Assembly (NCBI RefSeq): GCF_024539815.1 | Contig: NZ_JAHHIU010000106.1 | Location: forward strand, 1-55,964 | Source: Streptomyces hayashii | Lineage (GTDB): Bacteria > Actinomycetota > Actinomycetes > Streptomycetales > Streptomycetaceae | Direction: 5' to 3' | Length of the DNA: 55,964 nucleotides | In this document: in pieces, positions 8,299 to 17,297 of the stretch | Layout of the letters: each line of letters starts with the position of its first letter | Numbering within the stretch: position 1 is the first letter of the stretch | The notes under the pieces: generated by a model | What the model was told of the DNA's origin: nothing | What the model saw: only the letters and a program-made list of their open reading frames with translations | Databases searched by the model: none | Position numbers and translations under genes: made by a program

Positions 8299-9942
8299 TC
8301 AGCGCAGCCTGCGCAACTCGCCCAGCTCCCGCACCTTCGTCAGCCGTGCCACGGCGAGGTAGACCAGGCAGAGGGTGAGGAGCCCGGCGGCGAGGGCGAC
8401 GGCGTTCGGGAGGGTCCCCTCGCCGAGCCGGGCCGCGCAGGCCCGGTCGGCCGCCCATCCCGCGGCCGCGGCCAGGCCCGCCGCGCCCAGCAGCTTGGTG
8501 TAGGTGCGGCGCAGCGCGCCGTCGTCCAGCCGGCTCCCGGTCCGTCTGCGGAGCACCCGGGCGGTGAGCACGAGACCCGCCAGATAGGACACGGTGTAGG
8601 CCCCGGCCATGCCCGTCACCGACCAGCGGTCGGGCAGCAGCAGATGGCAGGCGGTGGCCAGGGCGATGTTCACCGTCGCGATCCACACCGCCATGAAGAA
8701 CGGGGTGCGGGTGTCCTCGAACGCGTAGAAGCCCCGCAGGAGGAGATACTGCGCGGAGAACGGGATCAGGCCGAGTCCGAACGCCTGGAGCATGTGCCCG
8801 ATCGGCTGTGCCGAGGCCGCGTCGGCCGCGCCGTGCGCGAAGAGCAGGACGGAGATGCGCGGGCCGAGGGCGAGGAAGAGAAACGCGGCCGGGACGATGA
8901 CGACCCCGCTCACCCGCAGCCCCCGGGACAGGTCCGCCCGCACGTCCGCGAGCCGCCCCTGCGCCACGGCGCGGCTCATCCGGGGCAGCAGCGCGGTCAC
9001 CAGGGACACGGTGATCACCGACTGCGGCAGCATCCAGATGGTCTGCGCGTACGTGTAGGCCGTGTAGCCCGCGCCGGCGTGCGGCAGTCTCTGGTCGACC
9101 GCGTTGGCGTAGTTGGTGACCACCGTGAGCGAGACGAGGTTGGTCAGCACCAGCAGCAGGGTCCACTTGGCCGCGTGGACGCCGGACCCCAGCCCGGAGC
9201 CCCGCCAGTCGAACCGCGGACGCAGCCGGAACCCGGCGGCGCGTGCGAAGGGCACCAGCGCGAGGGCCTGCACCGCGACGCCGGCCGTCGTGCCGACGCC
9301 GAGCAGCCGGACCTGGGCGGCGGTGATGTCCTCCACCCGCCCCGGCACGGTCATCAGACCCAGATACGCACCGAACATGCCCAGTAGGACGACGTTGTTG
9401 AGGACCGGCGTCCACATCATCGCGCCGAACCGCTCACGGGCGTTGAGGACCTGACCGTAGATGTTGAACAGGCCGTAGAAGAAGATCTGCGGGAGCAGGA
9501 ACCGGGCGAAGACCACGGTGAGCCGGAACGCCTCGTGGGTCTGCGGGGTGTCGCGCATGTACACCGAGACGATCAGCGGGGCCGCCCACACCGCCAGCGC
9601 GGTCCCCACGGCGAGGACGGACACGACGAGGGTCACGAGCCGCTGCTCGTACGCCCGGCCGCCGTCGGGATGCGTGGCCCTGGCCCGCACCAACTGCGGT
9701 ACCAGGACGGCGTTGAGCGCGCCGCCGATCAGCAGGGTGTACAGGCTGGTGGGCACGGTGTTGGCCGTGTTGTACGTGCTGGCCAGCAGGCCGGTGCCCA
9801 GGGCTGCGGCCTGGAGCACCTGACGGATCAGCCCCGTCGCCCGGGACGCGACCGTGCCCAGCGCCATCAGCGCCGAGGAACGGGCCGCCCCGCCCTTGCG
9901 CGCCGTGCGTTCCTCGATCTGCGGTCGTGTCGTCGCCCCCAT
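8299..9942 (-). CDS. MurJ-like lipid II flippase (MVF family), short form
   Basis: A 547-aa integral membrane protein of the MVF/MurJ family, with about 14 hydrophobic segments, the N-terminal RSSALMALGTVASRATGLIRQVL amphipathic start and QNTYNTANTVP-like first-helix motif typical of lipid II flippases. Many actinobacterial MurJ proteins are longer, with a C-terminal pseudokinase region; this one ends shortly after the last helix, so it is likely a second, short paralogue. It moves a polyprenyl-linked wall precursor, or possibly another polymer precursor. A -10 box ends six bases before the ATG. Confidence 0.9.
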   Translation of the reverse strand: MGATTRPQIEERTARKGGAARSSALMALGTVASRATGLIRQVLQAAALGTGLLASTYNTANTVPTSLYTLLIGGALNAVLVPQLVRARATHPDGGRAYEQRLVTLVVSVLAVGTALAVWAAPLIVSVYMRDTPQTHEAFRLTVVFARFLLPQIFFYGLFNIYGQVLNARERFGAMMWTPVLNNVVLLGMFGAYLGLMTVPGRVEDITAAQVRLLGVGTTAGVAVQALALVPFARAAGFRLRPRFDWRGSGLGSGVHAAKWTLLLVLTNLVSLTVVTNYANAVDQRLPHAGAGYTAYTYAQTIWMLPQSVITVSLVTALLPRMSRAVAQGRLADVRADLSRGLRVSGVVIVPAAFLFLALGPRISVLLFAHGAADAASAQPIGHMLQAFGLGLIPFSAQYLLLRGFYAFEDTRTPFFMAVWIATVNIALATACHLLLPDRWSVTGMAGAYTVSYLAGLVLTARVLRRRTGSRLDDGALRRTYTKLLGAAGLAAAAGWAADRACAARLGEGTLPNAVALAAGLLTLCLVYLAVARLTKVRELGELRRLR

Positions 9943-9948
9943 TCGATC

Positions 9949-9954
9949 AACCTA
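9949..9954 (-). promoter_or_regulatory. -10 box of a probable leaderless murJ-like transcript
   Basis: Read on the minus strand, TAGGTT lies six bases before the ATG at 9942 with no ribosome site between, so the message is probably leaderless. Confidence 0.5.
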
Positions 9955-10088
9955 CGACATGACCGTCGGAATCTCCGAACTCCCTTGCTCGGAGCGCTGG
10001 TTGGCCGGTGTTCAGGAAGGCGGGCGAACCGTGCGGAGCACGGCCGCCGCCCGTGCGTCGCCTGCCGACGCCGCGGCGCCGGACCTCG

Positions 10089-10556
10089 TCACCGGCGGCG
10101 GACGCGGCCCTCCCGTGGCGGGCTGATGAACTGCAGCTCCAGCGTGGCCGGCGGGGCCGCGACGCCCGGGCCGCCGGCCGTCGCCCACGCCAGGATCTCC
10201 TGGGTGCAGTCGTCGTCCATGGCGAAGCCGACCCAGGTGGCCCGGCCGCCGGCCCGGCGTCCGTCGGCCGAGGGCTGCACGACCACCACGTTCGCCTGGT
10301 CGCAGGGGCCGAGACAGTCCGTCGTACGGACCTGGAAGCCGCCGTCCGACGCCGCCGCGGCCGCGCGCAGCCGCTCCAGCTGCCAGGCGTGGTCGAAGCC
10401 GGGGTGCTTGCGTGCGACGCCGCAGCAGCAGCCCCGGCACACGACCAGCGTGCAGGGCCGGCGGGCGGCCGCGCCGATCGCCGCCCGCCCGCCGACCGTG
10501 CGCTGCGACGGCAACGCCACGCGTTCGGCCCGCCAGCCGGTCTGCCGGTCGCCCAT
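10089..10556 (-). CDS. Thioredoxin-like (2Fe-2S) ferredoxin domain protein
   Basis: A 155-aa protein with a thioredoxin-like [2Fe-2S] ferredoxin fold. The cluster ligands are visible as VVCRGCCCG in the first half and TDCLGPCDQANVVVV in the second, the usual CxxxxxxC and CxxxC spacing of this group. It starts 5 bases after the stop of the Nudix-like gene, forming a two-gene unit. Some relatives sit in cobalamin or redox clusters, but no partner here fixes its role. The C-terminal 25 residues are basic and proline-rich. The short form starting at ATG 10556 is chosen because the upstream extension lies inside the Nudix gene. Confidence 0.85.
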   Translation of the reverse strand: MGDRQTGWRAERVALPSQRTVGGRAAIGAAARRPCTLVVCRGCCCGVARKHPGFDHAWQLERLRAAAAASDGGFQVRTTDCLGPCDQANVVVVQPSADGRRAGGRATWVGFAMDDDCTQEILAWATAGGPGVAAPPATLELQFISPPREGRVRRR

Positions 10557-10561
10557 GCCGG

Positions 10562-11101
10562 TCAGGACGCCGAGAGGCCCACGTGGGCCAGGGCCTGGCG
10601 CAGCAGGAAGCCGTGCCCGCCGGGCATCTCGCTCTGCACCGCGAGCGACGCGGCCTCCTGCGGGCTGAACCACACCAGGTCGAGCGCGTCCTGCCGGGGC
10701 CGGCAGTCGCCGGTGACCGGCACGATGTAGGCCAGCGACACCGCGTGCTGGCGGGGGTCGTGGTACGGCGTGATGCCCTGCGTGGGGAAGTACTCGGCCA
10801 CGGTGAACGGCTGGAGCGAGGTCGGCACGCGGGGCAGGGCCACCGGTCCGAGGTCCTTCTCCAGGTGGCGCAGCAGGGCGTCCCGGACGCGTTCGTGGTG
10901 CAGGACGCGGCCGGAGACGAGGGTCCGGTTGACGTTGCCGTCCGGCCCGATCCGCAACAGCAGGCCGACGCTGGTGACTTCGCCGCTGTCGTCGACGCGC
11001 ACGGGCACGGCCTCGACGTACAGGATCGGCATACGGGCGCGTGCCATCTCAAGCTCGTCGGCGCTCAGCCAACCCGGAGTGGTTTCGGTCAAGTCAGACA
11101 T
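10562..11101 (-). CDS. Nudix-fold family protein (DUF4916)
   Basis: A 179-aa protein of the DUF4916/Nudix-like group. It shows a Nudix-type fold pattern (ILYVEAVPVRV, VSLAYIVPVTGD, LDLVWFSPQEA), but I do not see a full canonical GX5EX7REUXEEXGU box, so hydrolase activity is uncertain. The ATG at 11101 lies six bases after a perfect TATGAT -10 box, a probable leaderless start. It is followed by the ferredoxin gene with a 5-base gap. It is separate from the upstream amidohydrolase gene, whose stop lies 15 bases beyond the start codon. Confidence 0.8.
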   Translation of the reverse strand: MSDLTETTPGWLSADELEMARARMPILYVEAVPVRVDDSGEVTSVGLLLRIGPDGNVNRTLVSGRVLHHERVRDALLRHLEKDLGPVALPRVPTSLQPFTVAEYFPTQGITPYHDPRQHAVSLAYIVPVTGDCRPRQDALDLVWFSPQEAASLAVQSEMPGGHGFLLRQALAHVGLSAS

Positions 11102-11107
11102 TGCTTG

Positions 11108-11113
11108 ATCATA
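11108..11113 (-). promoter_or_regulatory. -10 box of a leaderless Nudix-ferredoxin transcript
   Basis: TATGAT on the minus strand is six bases from the start codon at 11101. The match to the TANNNT consensus is perfect, and no ribosome site is present. Confidence 0.65.
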
Positions 11114-11116
11114 CTT

Positions 11117-12253
11117 TCAGTGTCCGTCGGGAAGCCGGTAGACCCGGCGGGCGTTGTCGGCTGCGGCCCAGCGGGCCAGGCGCAGCGCGTCGGGCAGGCT
11201 CAGCTCGTCGGCGTCCACCCGGTCCTGGAGCAGTTCGCCCAGTCCCCTGCGGAACGCCAGCGCGCCGAGCCCGTAGAACTCGGCCAGTCCATAGGCGTCG
11301 GAGCTGTACAGCAGTTTGCGGAACGGTGTGATCTCCAGTGCCTCCTCCAGGACGGCCCGCGCTCGCACGGGTCCGACGTGGTGCAGCGTGAGCCCCACGT
11401 CCAGATACACCTGCTCGAACACCGCGGCCAGGAAACCGGCCTGCCGTTGGTAGGGCCAGCAGTGCAGGAGCAGTACCGGGATCGTGCCCGCCGTGAGGTG
11501 CAGCCAGTCCGTGAGATGTGTGGGGTCGACCCGGTGCAGGCGGATGTCGTGGTCGCCGAAGCCGGTGTGCAGTTGCAGCGGCAGCCCCAGGTCGACGGCG
11601 GTCCACAGCAGGTGCCGCATCAGCACCGGCTCGTCCAGCCGCCCGCCGCGCGCCAGCCAGCGCCGTGCGGCCCGGGTGACCTCCTCGTCCGACGGCCGGG
11701 CCGGGTCGAGCTGGAAACCCGTGCGGTAGGCGGCCACCGACTTCACGGCGATCACCCCCGGCCGCCGGACCGCGTCCAGCGCGGCCGCCCGGAACGCGTC
11801 GGCGTACCCGCCGGCGTCGACGCCCCGCTCGGCGACGGCCTCGGCGACCGACTCCAGCCGGACGACCTCGTGGCCGACCGCCGCGCCCGCGGCCCCGGCC
11901 AGCTCCGCCACGCCGGTGACGCGGTGCGGGGCGAACCCGGTGTCGACGCAGAACACGCCGGTGCGGGCGGCCGTGAGGAACCGCCGGTTCACCTCCCGGG
12001 GGCCCAGCTCGGCGCGCCGGGCCAGATAGACGTCGGCGGGGGCGTGCCGCTCCAGGTCGAGCAGGGGCGCGCAGTGCCGGCGCACGGCCACGCCCGCGGG
12101 GGTGTCGAAGGTCGACACGCCGGGCCAGCGGTCGCCCTCGGTGAGCAGGGCCTCGAACCCGGGCCGGTCCAGGGGGTCGACGACGACGCCGTGGCAGTGG
12201 TGGTCCACCAGCTCCAGCCCGGCCAGCGCCTCGTGAACCGCTCCGCCGGCCAT
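11117..12253 (-). CDS. Amidohydrolase family 2 protein (FluG N-terminal-domain type)
   Basis: A 378-aa metal-dependent TIM-barrel hydrolase. The metal motif HHCHG is at the N-terminus, LQLHTGFGD carries the next histidine, LLHCWPY a further one, and YSSDAYGLAEFYGLG the late aspartate. The protein resembles the N-terminal half of fungal FluG and the amidohydrolases paired with glutamine-synthetase-like enzymes. Its ATG lies a single base after the stop of the GS-like gene, so the two are translated together. A plausible role is removing or releasing a gamma-glutamyl-type or amide group in a catabolic pathway; the substrate is unknown. Confidence 0.85.
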   Translation of the reverse strand: MAGGAVHEALAGLELVDHHCHGVVVDPLDRPGFEALLTEGDRWPGVSTFDTPAGVAVRRHCAPLLDLERHAPADVYLARRAELGPREVNRRFLTAARTGVFCVDTGFAPHRVTGVAELAGAAGAAVGHEVVRLESVAEAVAERGVDAGGYADAFRAAALDAVRRPGVIAVKSVAAYRTGFQLDPARPSDEEVTRAARRWLARGGRLDEPVLMRHLLWTAVDLGLPLQLHTGFGDHDIRLHRVDPTHLTDWLHLTAGTIPVLLLHCWPYQRQAGFLAAVFEQVYLDVGLTLHHVGPVRARAVLEEALEITPFRKLLYSSDAYGLAEFYGLGALAFRRGLGELLQDRVDADELSLPDALRLARWAAADNARRVYRLPDGH

Positions 12254-12254
12254 G

Positions 12255-13658
12255 TCAGTACTTCCAGCGGTAGGCCGCCGCCACCTGCTCGTCGTCGAGG
12301 CCGTCGACGGCGTCGATCTCACCCTGCCGCACCGCGGCCACGGCGTCGGCGAGGACCGGGCCGAGGGCGGCCCGCAGCACCTCGTCCGAGCGGAAGGCGG
12401 CGACCGCCTCGGCGAGCGAGACCGGCAGCCGCCGCACGCCCCGCGCGGCGGCCTGCTCGGGGTCCAGCCGGACCGGGTCCCCTCGCGTCTCCTCGGGCAG
12501 GGCGGCGCCCGACGTCAGCCCGGCCAGTCCCGCGGCGATCAGGCAGCCGAGGGCGAGGTAGGGGTTGGCGGCCAGATCGACCGGCTTGACCTCCAGGTTC
12601 GCCTGCTCCGCACGCCGGCCCGCGGTTCCCCGGACCAGGCGCAGCGCGCATTCGCGGGTCTCCAGGCCCCAGGCGGTGAACGCGCCCGCCCACTGCGAGG
12701 GTTTGAGGCGCAGGAAGCTCGCCGGGCTCGGCGCGGTCACCGCCGTGAGAGCCGGCAGCCGGGCCAGGACGCCCGCCGCGAAGGCCTCCGCGTCGGCGGT
12801 CATGCCGTGCCGTCGCTCGCCGCCCGTGTGCAGGTTCACGCCTTCGCGCCAGGCGGACAGATGGACGTGTCCGCCGTTGCCGACGCCCTGGGCGAGGACG
12901 GCGGGGGAGAAGGAGACCCGCAGGCCGTGCCGCCGGGCCACCGCGCGGATCGTCTGGCGGACGAGGACGCTGCGGTCGGCCGCGGCCACCGGGTCGAGGG
13001 CGCCCACCGAGATCTCGAACTGGCCGGGCGCGTACTCGGGGTGGATCTGGTCGACGTCGACGCCCTGCGCGGCGCACGCGGCCAGCAGCTCGGCGGTGTA
13101 CTCGCTCAGCTCGATCTGCCGGGTCGCGCCGTACGCCGGGCCCGTGGTGGCCGGGACGAACTCCCCGTCGGGCGCGGAGTCCAGACCGACCGCCCACTCG
13201 ATCTCGAACGCCGCCTTGAACCGCAGACCGTGCTCACGGGCCGCGTCCGCGACGACGCGCCGCAGGAAGGTGCGGGAGCACCCGGGATGCCGTCCGCCGT
13301 CCTGAGCGAGGCGGTCGACCGGCGCCCAGGCCCAGCCCGGCTGGCCGGCCAGGACCACCAGCCGGTCCAGGTCGGGGTAGAGGCGCAGGTCGCCGTCCGG
13401 GGAGCCCAGCACGTCCGTGGCGACGACGGCGTCGTTCGCGAGGAAGGTGTCGAACACCGGCGACATCCCGACGCCCCAGGCCGCCGCCGAGGCCAGCGCG
13501 GCCGTGGGAACCGACTTCACCCTGCCGATGCCCGCGGTGTCGACGTAGGCCAGCACGATTCCGTGGACGCCTCTCCCCGCCAGCTCCCCGGACAGCGCGC
13601 CCGCCCGCTCGACGTCTCCGGGACGCCCGCCCGGGACGGGATCGGCGAGGGTGGTCAT
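12255..13658 (-). CDS. Glutamine synthetase-like ligase (FluG C-terminal / gamma-glutamyl-amine type)
   Basis: A 467-aa member of the glutamine synthetase superfamily. Metal and substrate motifs are visible: FEIEW (ExE), EYAPGQFEIS, GVGNGGHVHLS (GNGxHxH) and LKPSQWAGAF. The usual ExR segment reads NLEVKPVDLAANPYLAL, so the canonical arginine is a lysine. That and the divergent N-terminus suggest it does not make glutamine but gamma-glutamylates another amine, as polyamine- or ethanolamine-specific relatives do. It is followed immediately by the amidohydrolase; together they correspond to the two halves of FluG, in reverse gene order. Confidence 0.87.
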   Translation of the reverse strand: MTTLADPVPGGRPGDVERAGALSGELAGRGVHGIVLAYVDTAGIGRVKSVPTAALASAAAWGVGMSPVFDTFLANDAVVATDVLGSPDGDLRLYPDLDRLVVLAGQPGWAWAPVDRLAQDGGRHPGCSRTFLRRVVADAAREHGLRFKAAFEIEWAVGLDSAPDGEFVPATTGPAYGATRQIELSEYTAELLAACAAQGVDVDQIHPEYAPGQFEISVGALDPVAAADRSVLVRQTIRAVARRHGLRVSFSPAVLAQGVGNGGHVHLSAWREGVNLHTGGERRHGMTADAEAFAAGVLARLPALTAVTAPSPASFLRLKPSQWAGAFTAWGLETRECALRLVRGTAGRRAEQANLEVKPVDLAANPYLALGCLIAAGLAGLTSGAALPEETRGDPVRLDPEQAAARGVRRLPVSLAEAVAAFRSDEVLRAALGPVLADAVAAVRQGEIDAVDGLDDEQVAAAYRWKY

Positions 13659-13728
13659 ACGTCCTCCACAGCGGTGCGATCGGGGCGCCCCGGGACCCGG
13701 CCGGGCGGGAGCGCGTGCCGGACGTGCG

Positions 13729-14520
13729 TCAGGGTTTCACGGCCACCGCGCCGTACTGCGGCACCACCGCGAGGGAGTCGGCCTCCCCGCGCCAGCGCGA
13801 GCACGACACCAGGCCCGGTTCCAGCAGCTCCAGGCCGTCGAAGAACGTGGCGATCTCCGCGCCGCTGCGGGCGGTGATCGGCGGCTTGGCGTTCTCGTTC
13901 CAGAACGTCATGGCCGGGATCTGGCCCTCGCCGCCCACCTCGCTGTCGTGCGTGGGGTGCGTCAGGACCAGGAAGCTCCCGGAGGGGACGTCGGCCATGA
14001 CCTCGCGGACGATGCCGCGGGCCGCCTCCACGTCCAGGACGAAGTTCAGGATGCCCAGCATCATCACCGCGACCGGGCGGGTGAAGTCCAGGGTGCCCGC
14101 GGCGCGTTCGAGGATCGCGGCCGGGTCGTGCACATCGGCGTCGATGTAGTCGGTGACGCCCTCGGCGGTGCCGGTCAGCAGGGTGCGGGCGTGCGCCAGC
14201 ACGATGGGATCGTTGTCGACGTAGACGATGCGCGCGTCGGGCGCGACGCGCTGCGCGATCTCGTGGGTGTTGTCGGCCGTCGGCAGCCCGGTGCCGATGT
14301 CGAGGAACTGCCGCACTCCGCGCTCCTCGGCGAGGTGGCGGACCGCCTGCCCGAGGAACCAGCGGTCCGCACGGGCGATCTCCCGGATGAGCGGGAACAT
14401 CCCCGCGACGTGCTCGCCGACCCCGCGGTCTACCTCGTAGTTGTCCTTGCCGCCGATCCAGTAGTTCCACACCCGCGCGTTGTGCGCCACGCTGGTGTCC
14501 AGCCGTGCCGGCCCGCTCAC
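13729..14520 (-). CDS. SAM-dependent methyltransferase, DUF574 (PF04672) family
   Basis: A 263-aa methyltransferase of the DUF574 family, abundant in Streptomyces. It has the hallmark NARVWNYWIGGKDNYEVDR near the N-terminus, motif I FLDIGTGLPTADNTHE at about 72-87 and the acidic end of strand 2 (IVYVDNDP). The GTG at 14520 follows a GGAAGGGG ribosome site; an upstream GTG at 14538 is the alternative. Most family members lie near regulators, and their substrates are unknown. It ends 70 bases before the GS-like gene starts, so co-transcription is possible. Confidence 0.9.
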   Translation of the reverse strand: MSGPARLDTSVAHNARVWNYWIGGKDNYEVDRGVGEHVAGMFPLIREIARADRWFLGQAVRHLAEERGVRQFLDIGTGLPTADNTHEIAQRVAPDARIVYVDNDPIVLAHARTLLTGTAEGVTDYIDADVHDPAAILERAAGTLDFTRPVAVMMLGILNFVLDVEAARGIVREVMADVPSGSFLVLTHPTHDSEVGGEGQIPAMTFWNENAKPPITARSGAEIATFFDGLELLEPGLVSCSRWRGEADSLAVVPQYGAVAVKP

Positions 14521-14642
14521 GTGACCGCCCCTTCCCACGTCCCGGCCCGTGTCGCGGGCCTCAGGCCGTCATTGTGCCGCCGGATGATCACCGCTGTCCC
14601 CGGTAGGGTGAAAAACCGCTGATCCCGTACAGGAAGCACGAC

Positions 14643-15548
14643 ATGCCCTACACCCACGTCCCCGGTCCGACCGCCCCCGAGCCGTCGGCCGACGCCGCCG
14701 ACATACGCCTGGTCGTCACCGACATGGACGGCACCCTGCTCGACGACGACAAGCGGATCCCGGCGGGACTGTGGGAGGTGCTGGCGCGGCTGCGCGAGCG
14801 CGGGGTGCTGTTCAGCCCGGCGAGCGGACGCCAGTACGCGTCCCTGGTCCGGGAGTTCGCCGACGTGGCCGACGGCATGGTGTTCATCGCGGAGAACGGC
14901 GCCTACGTGGTGCGCGACGGAGAGGAGCTGAGCTCCGACCCGGTGGACCCGGACGTGGTCGCGGGGGTCGTGGCGGCGGCGCGGCGGCTCACGGCCGACG
15001 GCGTCGACATGGGCGTCGTCGTCTGCGGGAAGCGGTCGGCCTACGTCGAACGGTCCGACGAGCCCTTCCTGACCGAGGTGGCCAGGTACTACGTCCGCCA
15101 CCGCGTCGTCGAGGACGTCGCCGCCGTCGACGACGAGATCGTCAAGGTCGCCCTGTTCGACTTCGGCTCCGCAGAGGAGCGCACCGCCCCTGCGCTGGCG
15201 TCCTTCGCGGACACCCACCAGGTGGTCGTCTCCGGCGAGCACTGGGTCGACGTCATGAACCGCACCGCCCACAAGGGCGCGGCCCTGCGCCGGCTCCAGC
15301 GGGAGCTGGGCATCACCCCCGCGCAGACCGTGGTCTTCGGCGACTACCTCAACGACCTGGAGATGCTGGACGCCGCCGAGTGGTCCTTCGCGATGACGGG
15401 CGCCCACCCGGAGGTCGTCCGCCGGGCCCGTCATCTGGCCCCGTCCAACAACGACAACGGCGTGCTGCGCACCGTCGTCCGCCTGCTCGACCTGCCCGTG
15501 GCAGCTCTCCGACCCGGCCCGGGGCCCGGACCCACGTCCGCGGGGTGA
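14643..15548 (+). CDS. HAD-superfamily Cof-type phosphatase
   Basis: A 301-aa HAD hydrolase of the Cof/YbiV (C2 cap) group. Motif I is DMDGTLLDDD (nucleophile and acid aspartates), motif II lies in VLFSPASGR, the motif III lysine in HKGAALRRL and motif IV in FGDYLNDLEML, so all catalytic residues are present. Typical substrates are sugar phosphates, nucleotides or FMN/PLP; the exact one is not readable. A TAGGGT -10 box at 14604-14609 and AGGAA ribosome site precede the ATG. The last 15 residues are a Pro/Gly-rich tail. Confidence 0.92.
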   Translation: MPYTHVPGPTAPEPSADAADIRLVVTDMDGTLLDDDKRIPAGLWEVLARLRERGVLFSPASGRQYASLVREFADVADGMVFIAENGAYVVRDGEELSSDPVDPDVVAGVVAAARRLTADGVDMGVVVCGKRSAYVERSDEPFLTEVARYYVRHRVVEDVAAVDDEIVKVALFDFGSAEERTAPALASFADTHQVVVSGEHWVDVMNRTAHKGAALRRLQRELGITPAQTVVFGDYLNDLEMLDAAEWSFAMTGAHPEVVRRARHLAPSNNDNGVLRTVVRLLDLPVAALRPGPGPGPTSAG

Positions 15549-15597
15549 TGCGAACGGCAGGCCCTAGGCTTCAGGCAGTGCAGGAGAGGGGAACGCC

Positions 15598-16854
15598 ATG
15601 CGCGAAGCGGCCGTCGTCGCCCGTCTGACCCGGGAGATCACGCCGGGGCTCGGCCCCGGAGAACCGCCCGGTGGGCTGGCGGACTTCTACCAGGACCTGC
15701 ACCGCCATCCGGAGCTGTCCTTCCGGGAGCACCGCACGGCCGCGAAGCTCGCCGGGCGGCTGCGGGCGGCCGGGTACGAGGTGAGCGACGGCGTGGCGCG
15801 GACGGGCGTGGTCGGGGTCCTCGTGAACGGCGAGGGGCCGGTGGTGTGGCTGCGCGGCGACATGGACGCGCTGCCGGTGCGCGAGGCGACCGGTCTGTCC
15901 TACGCGTCGGCCGTCGACGGCGTGATGCACGCCTGCGGCCACGATCTGCACGTGACCTGGCTGGCGGCCGCCGCGGAGGCGCTCGCCGCCGCCCGCGAGA
16001 CGTGGTCCGGGACGCTCGTCGTGGTCGGCCAGCCGGCGGAGGAGGCCGGCGGCGGCGCGGCGGCGATGGTCGCGGACGGCATCCACGACCGTTTCCCCCG
16101 TCCCGACGTGCTGTTCGGCCAGCACGTGGCGCCTGGACTGGCCGGGTTCTACCCGCACACTCCCGGGCTGACCCTGTCCGCCTCGGACGACGTCGACGTC
16201 GTCGTGCACGGTGTGGGCGGGCACGGTTCGCGGCCGGAGTCGACCGTCGACCCGGTCGTGACGGCCGCGTACGTCGTGACCCGGCTGCAGACCGTCGTCT
16301 CGCGCGAGGTCGCCGCGAACGAGGCCGTGGTGCTCACCGTGGGGCGGTTCCACGCCGGCACGACGTCCAACATCATCCCCGCCGAGGCGCGGCTCGGGCT
16401 GAACGTGCGCACCCAGGACGCGCGGGTGCGCGAGCGCGTCCTCGCCGCGATCCGGCGGGTGGTGGAGGCGGAGTGCGCCGCCGCCGGCTGCCCGCTCCCG
16501 CCGGACGTGACCGTGCTGCCCGGCTGCCCGAACACCGTCAACGACCCTTCCCTGGACGGCGAGATCGCCGCCGTGCACGGTGAACTCTTCGGCCCGGGAA
16601 CGGTGTTCGACTTCGGTCAGGCGCTGGGCAGCGAGGACTTCTCCCTCCTCGCCCCGCAGGGCGTGCCGTACGACTACTGGTACGTCAGCTCGACCCCGGC
16701 GGCCGTCTGGGAGACGGCGCCGGGGGAGGACCTGAAGGAGAAGGTGGCCGCGGTGCCGGGAAACCACAGCCCGTTGTTCGCGCCGGACCTGTCGGTGCTG
16801 GGCCCGGGCGTGCGCACGCTGGTGTCGGCGGCGCTGTCCCGGCTCGCCGTCTGA
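15598..16854 (+). CDS. M20 family amidohydrolase (peptidase/aminoacylase type)
   Basis: A 418-aa dinuclear-zinc M20D amidohydrolase. It has LHRHPELSFREH, the metal ligands in CGHDLH, the general base pair QPAEEAGGGA, then FGQHVAPG, the dimerisation-domain HGVGGHGSRPE and C-terminal GSEDFS. It hydrolyses amide bonds in N-acyl amino acids, hippurate-like compounds or indole conjugates. The ATG has a GGAGAGGGG ribosome site and is 49 bases past the HAD gene, so the two may be one operon. Confidence 0.93.
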   Translation: MREAAVVARLTREITPGLGPGEPPGGLADFYQDLHRHPELSFREHRTAAKLAGRLRAAGYEVSDGVARTGVVGVLVNGEGPVVWLRGDMDALPVREATGLSYASAVDGVMHACGHDLHVTWLAAAAEALAAARETWSGTLVVVGQPAEEAGGGAAAMVADGIHDRFPRPDVLFGQHVAPGLAGFYPHTPGLTLSASDDVDVVVHGVGGHGSRPESTVDPVVTAAYVVTRLQTVVSREVAANEAVVLTVGRFHAGTTSNIIPAEARLGLNVRTQDARVRERVLAAIRRVVEAECAAAGCPLPPDVTVLPGCPNTVNDPSLDGEIAAVHGELFGPGTVFDFGQALGSEDFSLLAPQGVPYDYWYVSSTPAAVWETAPGEDLKEKVAAVPGNHSPLFAPDLSVLGPGVRTLVSAALSRLAV

Positions 16855-16933
16855 GGCGCGCACGGGCCGGTGCGCCGGCGACGCGACCCGGCCGGCCCTG
16901 CGATCCGGCCACGGGGCGACCGGGCGACGGGGT

Positions 16934-17266
16934 CTACGGCCTGAGCGGGTCGTGGCCGATCGTCATCAGGCGGTGGCGGCGGCGCGTGTCCTCGGCCTCG
17001 GGCTCGTTCTCCGCGTCCGCCTCCTCGGCGACGGTGTCCACGACCCGGTACATGACCTGGACGTCGTCGTCGGTCAGGTCGGTGCGCCGCTTCTGAAGGA
17101 TCGCGAGGACGTGCTGCCCGGTCGGGCTGCCCGCCTGCTCGGGCAGCGGCTCCGCATTCTCGTCGGCGTCGCGCACCCGCAGCCAGGCGGTCAGCTCCTG
17201 CGAGGTCATGTTCACGGCGCGGTGGAAGTCCTCCCACAGCGCGTCCAGCTCCAGCGTGTCGATCAC
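16934..17266 (-). CDS. DUF3140 family protein
   Basis: A 110-aa acidic protein of the DUF3140 family. The pattern is LWEDFHRAVNMTSQELTAWLR, then GQHVLAILQKRRTDLTDDDVQVMYRVVDTV and a charged C-terminus ending near the conserved RHRLMTIGHDPLR. The start is GTG at 17266 with GGGAGG five bases upstream. It lies 31 bases downstream of dps on the same strand and is probably co-transcribed with it. The family has no settled function; association with stress proteins such as Dps is common by context. Confidence 0.85.
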   Translation of the reverse strand: MIDTLELDALWEDFHRAVNMTSQELTAWLRVRDADENAEPLPEQAGSPTGQHVLAILQKRRTDLTDDDVQVMYRVVDTVAEEADAENEPEAEDTRRRHRLMTIGHDPLRP

Positions 17267-17297
17267 GCGGGCCTCCCTCCCACTGGGTACGGGTGCG

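Noticed and set aside
9535..10668. Plus-strand open frames across murJ, the ferredoxin and the Nudix gene
   Set aside because: Low-complexity Arg/Gly/Pro translations antisense to well-supported genes.
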